DNA of 64,000 nt from the NCBI GenBank assembly GCA_003134045.1, contig PLAH01000197.1, positions 1 through 64,000 of the forward strand, given 5' to 3'. Positions 35,788 through 43,524 of the stretch are shown in pieces. A program made the position numbers and the translations under genes. The notes under the pieces are model-generated. The model had not been told where the DNA came from and did not search any database. It was given only the letters and a program-made list of their open reading frames with translations. Within the stretch, counting starts at the first letter, position 1. Each line of letters begins with the position of its first letter. The stretch is from Gammaproteobacteria bacterium (lineage in GTDB: Bacteria; Pseudomonadota; Gammaproteobacteria; Steroidobacterales; Steroidobacteraceae).

Positions 35788-37536
35788 ATGACGCTCAACA
35801 TCGATCCGATATCGCTCGAGGTGTTTCGCAACGCATTCGAATCCAGCGCCGACCAAATGGCCTTGATCCTGATGCGCACCGCGCACTCGCCGATCGTTCG
35901 TGATGCCATGGACTTCTCCACGGCGATCTGCGACGCGTCCGGGCAGAACCTGGCGCAAGGACTGACCACGCCGATGCATCTCGGCAGCTTTGTCGACGCG
36001 ATGCGCCATCTCATCCGCCAATACGAGGGACGCATCGCGACGGGCGACGTCTTCATCGCCAACGATCCCTATCTGGCGAGCGGTCAACATTTGCCGGACA
36101 TCTATGTCGTGCGGCCCGTGTTCGAGGGGATGCGTCTGTGTGCTTGGGCCGCGACCATTGCTCATCACGTCGACGTCGGCGGCCTGGTGCCCGGCAGCAA
36201 TTCGTTGGGGGCGGTCGAGATCCATCAGGAGGGCCTGCGCCTGCCGTTCGTCAAACTGGCGGAGGGCGGTGTCCTGAACGCCATCGTGCTCGACATCATT
36301 GCCGCCAACGTCCGCGTGCCCGATCAGGTCTTGGGCGACCTGCATGCGCAGATGGCGGCCTGCCTGGTGGGCGAGCGCGAAATGCTGGAGCTGTTCGCGC
36401 GCTACGGCGCCGACACCGTGATGATGTACGGCGATGCCCTGCAAGATTACTCGGAGCGGCTGGCACGCGCGGCGATCGCGAAGATTCCGGATGGCACTTA
36501 CCGATTTTCGGATCACATCGACGGCTTGGGCGAGAACCCGCAACCGATACGGTTCGAGGTGCAATTGATCGTAAAGGGAGACGAACTCACCGCGGATTGG
36601 ACCGGTACTTCGCCCCAGGTCAAAGGCGGAATCAACGCCCCGATCTCCTTCTGCAAGTCCAATGTCTACGCGGCCCTGCGATGCGTCATGCCGCTGGATG
36701 TCCCGAACTGCCATGGTTACACGCGTCCCATTCACGTGGTGGCACCGGAAGGGTCGGTGCTCAACGCCCGGTATCCAGCGCCGTGCGGGGCCCGTGGCAT
36801 CACGGGTTATCGAATCGTCGACTGCGTTTTCGGCGCGCTGGCGCAAGCGCTGCCGGATGCGATTGCCGCCGATGGGGCCGGCGGCTCGACACTGCCGAGT
36901 TTCAGCGGTTGGCACGAGGGAAAACGCTTCGTGTTCTCCGAATGCATCATGGGAACCTGGGGTGCCACCTCGCGCCATGATGGTCAGGAAGGTGTGCCTC
37001 ATATGGCATCCAATCAAGCCAATGTGCCGGTGGAAATGATCGAGTGCGATTATCCTATTCGAATCGAGCAGTACGGATACGCAGCCGACACCGGCGGTGC
37101 GGGCAAGTATCGCGGCGGTCTTGGCGTGGTGCGCGAGTACCGCATGCTGACGGATGAGGTGTATTTCGGCGTGCGTTCGGACAAGGCCGTGCATGCGCCT
37201 CACGGCTTGTTCGGTGGCGCCGCAGGCGCGCTGGCCCTCAATGTCATCCGGTCGGCGACAAGTGAGCGGAAGCTGCCGCCCATGCCCATGGTGCCCATCA
37301 CCTTGAGCCGTGGCGAGGTCTATCGCCATGTGATGGCGGGAGGCGGAGGCTTCGGCGATCCGCTGGAGCGAGAACCGGAGAGCGTGCGCACCGATGTCCT
37401 GGATGGCAAGGTGTCTCCCGCGGGCGCTCGCAGCGCCTACGGCGTGGTTCTCGATGGCGACGTTCGGGTGGATACGGCCGCAACCCGGAGTCTCCGGGCA
37501 TCGCGGGCGGCGTCCGGCCGCGCCACCGGAGCTTGA
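35788..37536 (+). CDS. Hydantoinase/5-oxoprolinase subunit B
   Basis: 582 residues, one base after HyuA. HyuB markers are SSADQMALILMRTAHSPIVRD, FSTAICDASGQNLAQG, NDPYLASGQHLPDI, HVDVGG, and near the end YRGGLGVVREY with GGGGFGDPLERE. It forms the catalytic complex with subunit A. The tight spacing means coupled translation and equal amounts. There are no further Apc- or Acx-type subunits beside it, which argues against acetophenone or acetone carboxylase and for a hydantoinase/oxoprolinase-type activity. Confidence 0.92.
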   Translation: MTLNIDPISLEVFRNAFESSADQMALILMRTAHSPIVRDAMDFSTAICDASGQNLAQGLTTPMHLGSFVDAMRHLIRQYEGRIATGDVFIANDPYLASGQHLPDIYVVRPVFEGMRLCAWAATIAHHVDVGGLVPGSNSLGAVEIHQEGLRLPFVKLAEGGVLNAIVLDIIAANVRVPDQVLGDLHAQMAACLVGEREMLELFARYGADTVMMYGDALQDYSERLARAAIAKIPDGTYRFSDHIDGLGENPQPIRFEVQLIVKGDELTADWTGTSPQVKGGINAPISFCKSNVYAALRCVMPLDVPNCHGYTRPIHVVAPEGSVLNARYPAPCGARGITGYRIVDCVFGALAQALPDAIAADGAGGSTLPSFSGWHEGKRFVFSECIMGTWGATSRHDGQEGVPHMASNQANVPVEMIECDYPIRIEQYGYAADTGGAGKYRGGLGVVREYRMLTDEVYFGVRSDKAVHAPHGLFGGAAGALALNVIRSATSERKLPPMPMVPITLSRGEVYRHVMAGGGGFGDPLEREPESVRTDVLDGKVSPAGARSAYGVVLDGDVRVDTAATRSLRASRAASGRATGA

Positions 37537-37544
37537 ACACCGCC

Positions 37545-38753
37545 ATGCACAGCGCCGCCGCACCCGTAAACTCCGACCTGGATCCCTTCTCGCCGGAATT
37601 CCGTGCGGACCCCTTCGAGCCCTATACTCGCCTGCGCGAGGCTGCGGCGCCCATCGTATGGCTCAACAAGTACTCGATCTGGGCAGTGTCCCGTTACCAA
37701 GCGGTGCGGGCCGTGCTCGACGACTGGAGGCGTTTCAGCAATGCGGGGGGCGGCGGTCTTGCCAATTATTTCCTCGAAAAGCCCTGGCGCCGCCCGAGCT
37801 TGATTCTGGAGGTCGATCCGCCCGAGCATCAGCGCACCCGGCGGGTGCTGATGCAGGCTCTCTCCGCTCACCGCTTGCAGCAAGTGCGCGTGACGTTCGA
37901 GGCGCAGGCCGACGCGCTCATCGATGAAGCCATCGAGCGAGGAGCGCTCGATGCGATACCCGATCTGGTGCAGCGCTTTCCGTTGACGGTATTTCCTGAC
38001 GCGGTGGGGATGAGGCGCGAAGATCGCTCCCCCATGCTCGCCTATGGGGCGATGGTGTTCGGCGGATTTGGCCCGGTCACCCCCTGGTACCAGGACCTCA
38101 TGAAGCAAGCGGATGCCGTCTCCGCGTGGATCATGGAGCGCTGCCAGCGCCAGGCGCTGTCCGCCGATGGTATCGGCGCCGCGATTTATGCGCATGCCGA
38201 TGCAGGCGACATCGAGGAAGGGGAGGCCACGTTGTTGGTGCGCTCGTTGCTGTCGGCCGGTGTCGATACGACCATCGATTCGATCGGCCTCTGTCTGCGC
38301 TGTCTGGCGGAGCATCCCGAGCAGTGGGCTGTGTTGCGCGATAACCCCGGGATGGCGCGCCGGGCTTTCGAGGAGGCGACACGCTTCGACTCGTCGAGCC
38401 AGTCGCTGTTCCGCACCACGCTCGAGGATGTCGACTTCCAAGGAGTGCAGCTTAAAAAGCATCAAAAGGTCTTGGTGCTCATCGGCGCCGCAGGTCGCGA
38501 TCCCGCGAAATGGCCGCAGCCGGACCGCTTCGACATCCAACGGCGCGTGACCGCGAGCCAGATTGGCTATGGCGCGGGAGTTCACAGTTGTGTCGCGCAG
38601 ATGATGGCGCGGCTCGAAGGCGAAGTCTTCTTTGCCGCGCTCGCGCGCAAGGTGCAGGATATCGAACTCGTCGGACCGGCCGTGCTTCGGTTGCAACCCG
38701 GCCTGAGGGGCTTGAGCAGTTTACCGATCCGATTCACGCGAAAGACGATTTGA
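37545..38753 (+). CDS. Cytochrome P450
   Basis: 402 residues from MHSAAAPVNSDLDPFSPEFR. A TTG at 37533 is possible, but GGAGC 12 bases upstream favours this ATG. It is a soluble bacterial P450. The I-helix has LLSAGVDTTIDS, the ExxR motif is in EEATR, and the heme loop is IGYGAGVHSCVAQMMAR, where Tyr replaces the usual Phe and Ala the Gly after Cys. Class I bacterial P450s need a ferredoxin and reductase; none is encoded nearby. It probably hydroxylates or dealkylates the pathway substrate. Confidence 0.92.
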   Translation: MHSAAAPVNSDLDPFSPEFRADPFEPYTRLREAAAPIVWLNKYSIWAVSRYQAVRAVLDDWRRFSNAGGGGLANYFLEKPWRRPSLILEVDPPEHQRTRRVLMQALSAHRLQQVRVTFEAQADALIDEAIERGALDAIPDLVQRFPLTVFPDAVGMRREDRSPMLAYGAMVFGGFGPVTPWYQDLMKQADAVSAWIMERCQRQALSADGIGAAIYAHADAGDIEEGEATLLVRSLLSAGVDTTIDSIGLCLRCLAEHPEQWAVLRDNPGMARRAFEEATRFDSSSQSLFRTTLEDVDFQGVQLKKHQKVLVLIGAAGRDPAKWPQPDRFDIQRRVTASQIGYGAGVHSCVAQMMARLEGEVFFAALARKVQDIELVGPAVLRLQPGLRGLSSLPIRFTRKTI

Positions 38754-38766
38754 ACGAGGCAACTCC

Positions 38767-39507
38767 ATGGCAAACGTGATCGTGGCAGGCGGGGCGACGG
38801 GCATCGGACGGGCGTCGGTACGCGGCTTTCGCGCACGCGGCGACAACGTGCTGCTCGTGGATCATCGTCCAGAGGCGGCGGATCTCGCCGCCGAGCAAGC
38901 GTCGGGTGCGATTCGCTTCCTGCAGCGAGACCTGGCCGCGCCCGACGCTCCCCGCGAGATCGTGAGCGAGGCGGTCGAGACCTTTGGATCGCTCGATACC
39001 GTGTTGGTCACGGCGGCGCTCATGCTGTCCGCATCGCTGGGCGAGTGGACCTTCGACATGTGGGACCGAACCGTGGCGCTCAATCTGCGCATGCCGTTTT
39101 TTTTCGCGCAGGCGGCGGCCCCGGCGCTGGCGAAATCGGACAATGCCAGCATCACCTTCATTTCCTCGACGGGCGCACTGCGCGGCCATGCGGGCATGTC
39201 CGCCTATCAAGCGACCAAGGCGGGGCTGCCTGCGCTGTGCCGTAGTTTGACGGCGGAATTGGGGCCGCTCGGCATTCGCATCAATACGCTCATGCCCGGC
39301 TGGATAGACACTCCTTTCAACGATCCTTTCTGGTCCTTCCAAGCGGATCCCGTAGAGCGGCGCCGTCTGATCGAGGACCAAATTCCCCTGCGTCGCCAGG
39401 GCAACCCCGAGGAAGTCTCGTCCATGGTCTTGTTTCTCGCATCGCCGGCAGGCCGCTACATCGCCGGCACGTCCATCGTCATCGACGGCGGATATACGGC
39501 GGTGTGA
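38767..39507 (+). CDS. Short-chain dehydrogenase/reductase
   Basis: 246 residues of the classical SDR type. The NAD(P) loop is AGGATGIGRAS, FISSTGALRG provides the catalytic Ser region, and YQATK holds the Tyr and Lys. RINTLMPGWIDTPF and the C-terminal GTSIVIDGGYTAV are typical. The Asn-Ala-Gly motif after beta-4 is replaced (VTAALML). It lies 13 bases after the P450 and adjoins the next gene, so it probably oxidises the hydroxylated intermediate. Substrate unknown. Confidence 0.9.
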   Translation: MANVIVAGGATGIGRASVRGFRARGDNVLLVDHRPEAADLAAEQASGAIRFLQRDLAAPDAPREIVSEAVETFGSLDTVLVTAALMLSASLGEWTFDMWDRTVALNLRMPFFFAQAAAPALAKSDNASITFISSTGALRGHAGMSAYQATKAGLPALCRSLTAELGPLGIRINTLMPGWIDTPFNDPFWSFQADPVERRRLIEDQIPLRRQGNPEEVSSMVLFLASPAGRYIAGTSIVIDGGYTAV

Positions 39508-40992
39508 GTGCGCATGCCTCTGATCGGTGAAGCGTTCTCATCGGCGGTACGCCCCGTCCTGCGTGGCCAGGTGGGTGCGGTGTCGGCGGCGCATCCGTTG
39601 GCGGTGTCCGCGGGGCAGGAGATGCTGGCCCGTGGCGGTTCGGCCGCGGATGCGGCGATTGCCGCTCAAGCCGTGTTGTGCGTGCTCATGCCCGATGCCT
39701 GTGGTCTCGGGGGCGACATGCTGGCGCTGGTGCAGACACCTGGCGCGGCAGCGCAAGCCGTCAATGGTACGGGGGCGGCACCCATGCGCCTCTCACGCGT
39801 TTCGGACGATGGGCCCGACAGCATCACGGTGCCGGGAATCGTGGACGGCTGGTGCTGCATGTCACGATTGCATGGCCTCGTGCCGTTGGCGCAGGTGCTC
39901 GAGCCGGCAATGCGGCTCGCGCGGTCGGGCATCCGAATCTCGGCGTCGCTATCGGTCACCGTTGCCAAACATCGTGAGCGACTGCTTCAGGGCGGCGCCG
40001 GCGGCTGGGGGTTGTTGGGCGCACGTGCCGGTGATCGGCTGCGCCAACCGGAACTCGGTGCGCTACTCGAATGCGTGGGCTCGGCGGGTCGCGCAGCTTT
40101 TTATGAGGGCGCCGCAGCCCGACGAATCGCCCACGCGATCGGCGTCCTGGGTGGCGCGCTCGACGAGAACGATCTGGCCGCACACGAGACCGTAATGGCC
40201 ACGCCCATTGCGACGTGCTGGGACGAACTCACGGTGTCGACGCAACCGCCCATGACGCAGGGAATCCTGCTCAATATGTCGGTGCAAGCGCTGTCACGGC
40301 TCGGCGCGCTGGATGAGTCGGTCACCGATCATGCCGCGATCGAACTGACCAACGCCGCTTTCGCGTTCCGTGACCGAGTGGCAGAAGGGCCTTCGTTGCT
40401 CGAGCATGCGCTGCCGATCGATCTCGAGCGCGCGTCGAACCGAGGCGGTCCCCGTGCGTATTTGCATACCGCCGGAGTGGCCTGCGCGGATGCGCAAGGC
40501 ATGGTGGTCTCATCGTTGGTGAGCGTCTTCGACGACTTTGGCTCCTGCGTGTTCGTGCCCGAGCTGGGCATAACGTTGAACAATCGTGCGGGCGGATTTA
40601 CCGCGGGAGCCAACTCCGCTGCCTCCGGCAAGCGCCCGGTTCACACGTTGGCGCCGGTCCTGCTACAGACGCCGCAGGGCACCCTGGCGCTGGCAACGCC
40701 TGGGGCCGACGGCCAGGTTCAAACGCTGCTACAAGTTCTGATGGGTTTGCATCTCGACGACCTCGACCTAGCGCAAGCGATCGCCCGTCCGCGCTGGCGC
40801 AGCGAAAATGGTGTGCTGCTCATCGAGCAGAGCCATGCCGCCGTCGACCGGTTGCGCGCCCGTGGCCATCGTTTGACCCCCTGTACGGACGGTGATCTGC
40901 GCTTCGGTTCCGTGGTGAGCGCGGGCCATATCGATGGCGAGCCGATCGCGGTTGCCGATTGGCGGCGTCTGGCCGCGGCTGGTGTCGCTTGA
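39508..40992 (+). CDS. Gamma-glutamyltransferase-family protein
   Basis: 494 residues starting with GTG (or ATG 39514). The Ntn-hydrolase GGT family is shown by AAHPLAVSAGQEMLARGGSAADAAIAAQAVLCVL, GLGGDMLALV and later GITLNNR and ATPGADGQVQ. The usual TTH cleavage motif is replaced by HTAGVACADAQG (about residue 319); the Thr needed for self-cleavage remains, but the next two residues differ. There is no signal peptide, so it is cytosolic, unlike periplasmic GGTs. It may cleave a gamma-glutamyl-amide made by the GS-like enzyme that follows, or be a cyclic-amide or cephalosporin-acylase-like hydrolase. Confidence 0.85.
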   Translation: MRMPLIGEAFSSAVRPVLRGQVGAVSAAHPLAVSAGQEMLARGGSAADAAIAAQAVLCVLMPDACGLGGDMLALVQTPGAAAQAVNGTGAAPMRLSRVSDDGPDSITVPGIVDGWCCMSRLHGLVPLAQVLEPAMRLARSGIRISASLSVTVAKHRERLLQGGAGGWGLLGARAGDRLRQPELGALLECVGSAGRAAFYEGAAARRIAHAIGVLGGALDENDLAAHETVMATPIATCWDELTVSTQPPMTQGILLNMSVQALSRLGALDESVTDHAAIELTNAAFAFRDRVAEGPSLLEHALPIDLERASNRGGPRAYLHTAGVACADAQGMVVSSLVSVFDDFGSCVFVPELGITLNNRAGGFTAGANSAASGKRPVHTLAPVLLQTPQGTLALATPGADGQVQTLLQVLMGLHLDDLDLAQAIARPRWRSENGVLLIEQSHAAVDRLRARGHRLTPCTDGDLRFGSVVSAGHIDGEPIAVADWRRLAAAGVA

Positions 40993-41152
40993 TACGGGCG
41001 GAGTTGCCTCGCCAGCGGGTTCCGGGCGCGCGCAACGAGATTCGGAGAACCGCCTTGACCCAAGCGCCCCGCGCCGGACGCCTCAGGAAAATATTTTTTA
41101 TGTATAGAAGTTATTTTATTGACTTGCGCTCAGCCGGAACCAAGGATCGGAC
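40993..41152 (+). promoter_or_regulatory. AT-rich promoter region before the GS-like gene
   Basis: A 160-bp gap inside an otherwise tight gene series. AAAATATTTTTTATGTATAG lies at about 41088-41107, with TATTTTATTGAC after it. The sharp fall in GC content suggests an internal promoter, so the GS-like gene may have separate control. Confidence 0.4.
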
Positions 41153-42589
41153 ATGGCTTTCATAGAACACCATGGTCTTTGGACGGAACTGCAGCGTCGG
41201 TCGGCGGAGGATGTGCTGCGACGTATCGAGGCCGATGACACACGAGTCGTGCGATTTTCGTTTCCCGATCTCCATGGCATCTTGCGCGGCAAAGCGCTCC
41301 TGACCGCAGCGCTACCCGGGGCGTTCGCGGACGGGTGCGCGATCACCTCCAGCCTCTTGTTCAAAGATTCCTCGCATCGCACGGTAGTGCCGGTATTCGC
41401 GGCAGGTGCAGGCATCGGGGCGACGCGACTGCAGGGCGCGCGCGATGTCATCATGGTGCCAGATCCGACCACGTTTCGGGTCTTGCCGTGGTTGAGCTCT
41501 ACGGGGTGGGTGCTGTGCGATCTCTACTATCCCGATGGTTCCCCCGTCGAGTTCGCACCGCGTCACCTGTTGCGACGCGCGCTCGCGGCGCTCGACACCG
41601 CGGGGCGCGAGTTCGTGACGGGACTCGAGGTCGAGTTTCATATCCTACGATTGGTGGACGCGCGACTTGGGCTCGAGGACGGCGGCCAACCGGGCACGCC
41701 GCCGGACGTCGAGCTGACCCACCAAGGCTACAATCATTTGACCGAGATACGTCTCGATCGAATCGAGCCGATCACCGAGATTTTGAGACAGCACTTGCTT
41801 GCACTCGGCATGGACCTGCATTCCATCGAGATCGAGTTCGGACCGAGTCAGGTCGAGTTCGTATTCCGGCCGGCACGCGGTATGAAATCGGCGGACGACA
41901 TGGTTCTGTTTCGTAGCGCGGTCAAACAAATCTGTCGGCGCCACGGATTTCACGCGACGTTCATGTGCCGGCCCGCCTTTGCGAATGCAGCGGCGAGCGG
42001 ATGGCATTTGCATCAGTCGCTCGTGGATTTGCAGGGCCGCAATCTTTTCGTTCCCGACCAGCCGGCTGAGCTGTTGTCGCCGCTCGGCCGCCACTACCTG
42101 GCGGGATTGATGGCGGGCGCGGCGGAGGCGGTCGCTTTCACGACGCCGACCGTGAACGGGTACAAGCGCTTCCGTGCCCATTCGCTCGCGCCGGATCGAA
42201 TCGCGTGGGGCAGCGACAATCGGGGTGCCATGTTGCGCGTGATCGGTGCTGGCGCGAATCCCGCCGCAACCCGGATCGAAAACCGCATCGGTGAGCCGGC
42301 CGCGAATCCGTATCTCTACCTGGCTTCGCAGCTGGCCACGGGACTTCAAGGCATCGACAGAGCGGTAGACCCGCCGCTGCCGGTGGATGAGCCTTATGAG
42401 GCCGCTGCCACACTGTTGCCCGGCAGCCTCGGCGCCGCGCTGCAGACGCTGGATGGCGGCAGCCTGTTGCGCGAAGCGTTCGGTGACGACTTCATAGACT
42501 ATTACCTGAGGGTAAAGCGTGCCGAAGTGCGCCGCTATGAAACCTGTGTGACGGACTGGGAAACGAGAGAATACATGGATATATTTTGA
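41153..42589 (+). CDS. Glutamine-synthetase-like gamma-glutamylamide ligase
   Basis: 478 residues of the GS fold. TGLEVEFHILRL gives the metal Glu residues, EIEFGPSQVEFVF the next pair, SGWHLHQSL the His-x-His and ammonia-side region, and VNGYKRFRAHSLAPDRIAWGSDNRGAMLRV the glutamate/ATP-binding Arg region. ATRIENRIGEPAANPYLYLA is the end of the active site. The family includes PuuA, methylamide and gamma-glutamylanilide synthetases, which join glutamate to an amine rather than ammonia. True nitrogen-assimilating GS motifs are altered and no GlnB-type context exists. I expect ATP-dependent gamma-glutamylation of an organic amine. Confidence 0.88.
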   Translation: MAFIEHHGLWTELQRRSAEDVLRRIEADDTRVVRFSFPDLHGILRGKALLTAALPGAFADGCAITSSLLFKDSSHRTVVPVFAAGAGIGATRLQGARDVIMVPDPTTFRVLPWLSSTGWVLCDLYYPDGSPVEFAPRHLLRRALAALDTAGREFVTGLEVEFHILRLVDARLGLEDGGQPGTPPDVELTHQGYNHLTEIRLDRIEPITEILRQHLLALGMDLHSIEIEFGPSQVEFVFRPARGMKSADDMVLFRSAVKQICRRHGFHATFMCRPAFANAAASGWHLHQSLVDLQGRNLFVPDQPAELLSPLGRHYLAGLMAGAAEAVAFTTPTVNGYKRFRAHSLAPDRIAWGSDNRGAMLRVIGAGANPAATRIENRIGEPAANPYLYLASQLATGLQGIDRAVDPPLPVDEPYEAAATLLPGSLGAALQTLDGGSLLREAFGDDFIDYYLRVKRAEVRRYETCVTDWETREYMDIF

Positions 42590-42597
42590 TAATCGTG

Positions 42598-43398
42598 TCA
42601 GATCAATTGGGCGCTCAAGCGCTCTGCCTCCGCACATAACCGCGGCAGATATTTTTGCTGCAGCGACGAGAGAGAGCCTCCCTCGACCCGCATTCCCGTG
42701 TTCAGTGCGTAGGCGACGGCTCCGCCGCCGCGCCGAACCGGTACCGCCAGCGATTGGAATCCGAGTTCGGCTTCCTCCTCCGCCATGCCATAGCCGTCGG
42801 TCGCCACCTTCTCGAGGATCGAGCGCAATGTCGCCTTGTTGGTGACGGTGCGTGCGGTGATCGCCTTGGGACGAAGCCGTTTGAGAAATGTCTCGCGCTC
42901 CGTCTTCGATAGACCGGCCAGCAACACCCGCCCGACGGCGCTGCAGAATGCCGGCAGTCGCAAGCCGACGCCGGGCGCTTCCATGTACATCCGGCGAGGC
43001 GTGGCATAGGCGATCATTACCGCGTACTCGCCGTCCAATGCCGCCACCGAAAATGTATCACCGCATTCCTTCGCGAGACGCTCGCAGCAGGGCTGAAAAA
43101 TCGCCGTTGCGGGACTGGCCGACAGATACGCCGAGGCAAGTTCGAGAATCCGGGGCGTTGGGCTGAAAAGGCGCCCTTGCTCCTGAATGTATCCCAGCTG
43201 GGTGAGGGTCAGGAGGGAGCGGCGGGCGGTGGCCCTCGGCAGATCGACTCGCCGCGCAACGTCGCTGAGCGTCAGCGCAGGCGCGTTTGAACCGAAGGTC
43301 CTGAGTATTTCCAGGCCTCGGGAGAGCGACTCCGAAAAGTCACGTCCCAGAGGGTTGGCGGCACGTTTGGCGGCGGCTAATGGTTTGAGCCTCGGCAT
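42598..43398 (-). CDS. IclR-family regulator (PcaR/PobR-like)
   Basis: 266 residues from MPRLKPLAAAKRAANPLGRDF; an upstream start at 43473 adds a hydrophobic extension without support. HTH region: LTLSDVARRVDLPRATARRSLLTLTQLGYI. Effector domain: ERLAKECGDTFSVAALDGEYAVMIAYA to GFQSLAVPVRRGGGAVAYALN. This type controls aromatic catabolic genes such as pca and pob. It is divergent from the Rieske oxygenase and convergent with the GS-like gene, so it probably controls the oxygenase. Confidence 0.9.
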   Translation of the reverse strand: MPRLKPLAAAKRAANPLGRDFSESLSRGLEILRTFGSNAPALTLSDVARRVDLPRATARRSLLTLTQLGYIQEQGRLFSPTPRILELASAYLSASPATAIFQPCCERLAKECGDTFSVAALDGEYAVMIAYATPRRMYMEAPGVGLRLPAFCSAVGRVLLAGLSKTERETFLKRLRPKAITARTVTNKATLRSILEKVATDGYGMAEEEAELGFQSLAVPVRRGGGAVAYALNTGMRVEGGSLSSLQQKYLPRLCAEAERLSAQLI

Positions 43399-43524
43399 CA
43401 GATTATTTCCGTTTAGAAAAAAAATGGAAGTTAAGAAAAAAATTCGTGCCTTCGCCAAGAATCTATGATTCAATCGCGAGATGTTCGCAATATACAGTGT
43501 TCGTTCGGTAGGTGAACACGCTTG
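43399..43524. promoter_or_regulatory. Divergent control region between IclR and Rieske genes
   Basis: About 125 bp. TTTAGAAAAAAAATGGAAGT and TTAAGAAAAAAATTC lie near the IclR end. Two GTTCG half-sites, at about 43484 and 43499 (GTTCGCAATATACAGTGTTCG), lie near the oxygenase end. GTTCG also forms the arms of the palindrome at 52104-52122. Both are candidate regulator sites. Confidence 0.45.

Noticed and set aside
33699-37536. Acetophenone or acetone carboxylase for HyuA/HyuB
   Set aside because: The extra subunits those complexes need are not encoded nearby; a two-subunit hydantoinase/oxoprolinase is simpler.
34692-37563. Long minus-strand frames opposite hyuA and hyuB (456 and 601 codons)
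   Set aside because: High-GC shadow frames of the strong plus-strand HyuA/HyuB genes; His/Arg-rich with no domain.
41153-42589. Calling the GS-like gene glnA
   Set aside because: The ammonia-side and adenylylation-region motifs of nitrogen-assimilating GS are not present, and the neighbours are catabolic.
41645-42637. 330-codon minus-strand frame opposite the GS-like gene
   Set aside because: Shadow of the glutamine-synthetase-like gene, whose motifs are unmistakable on the plus strand.
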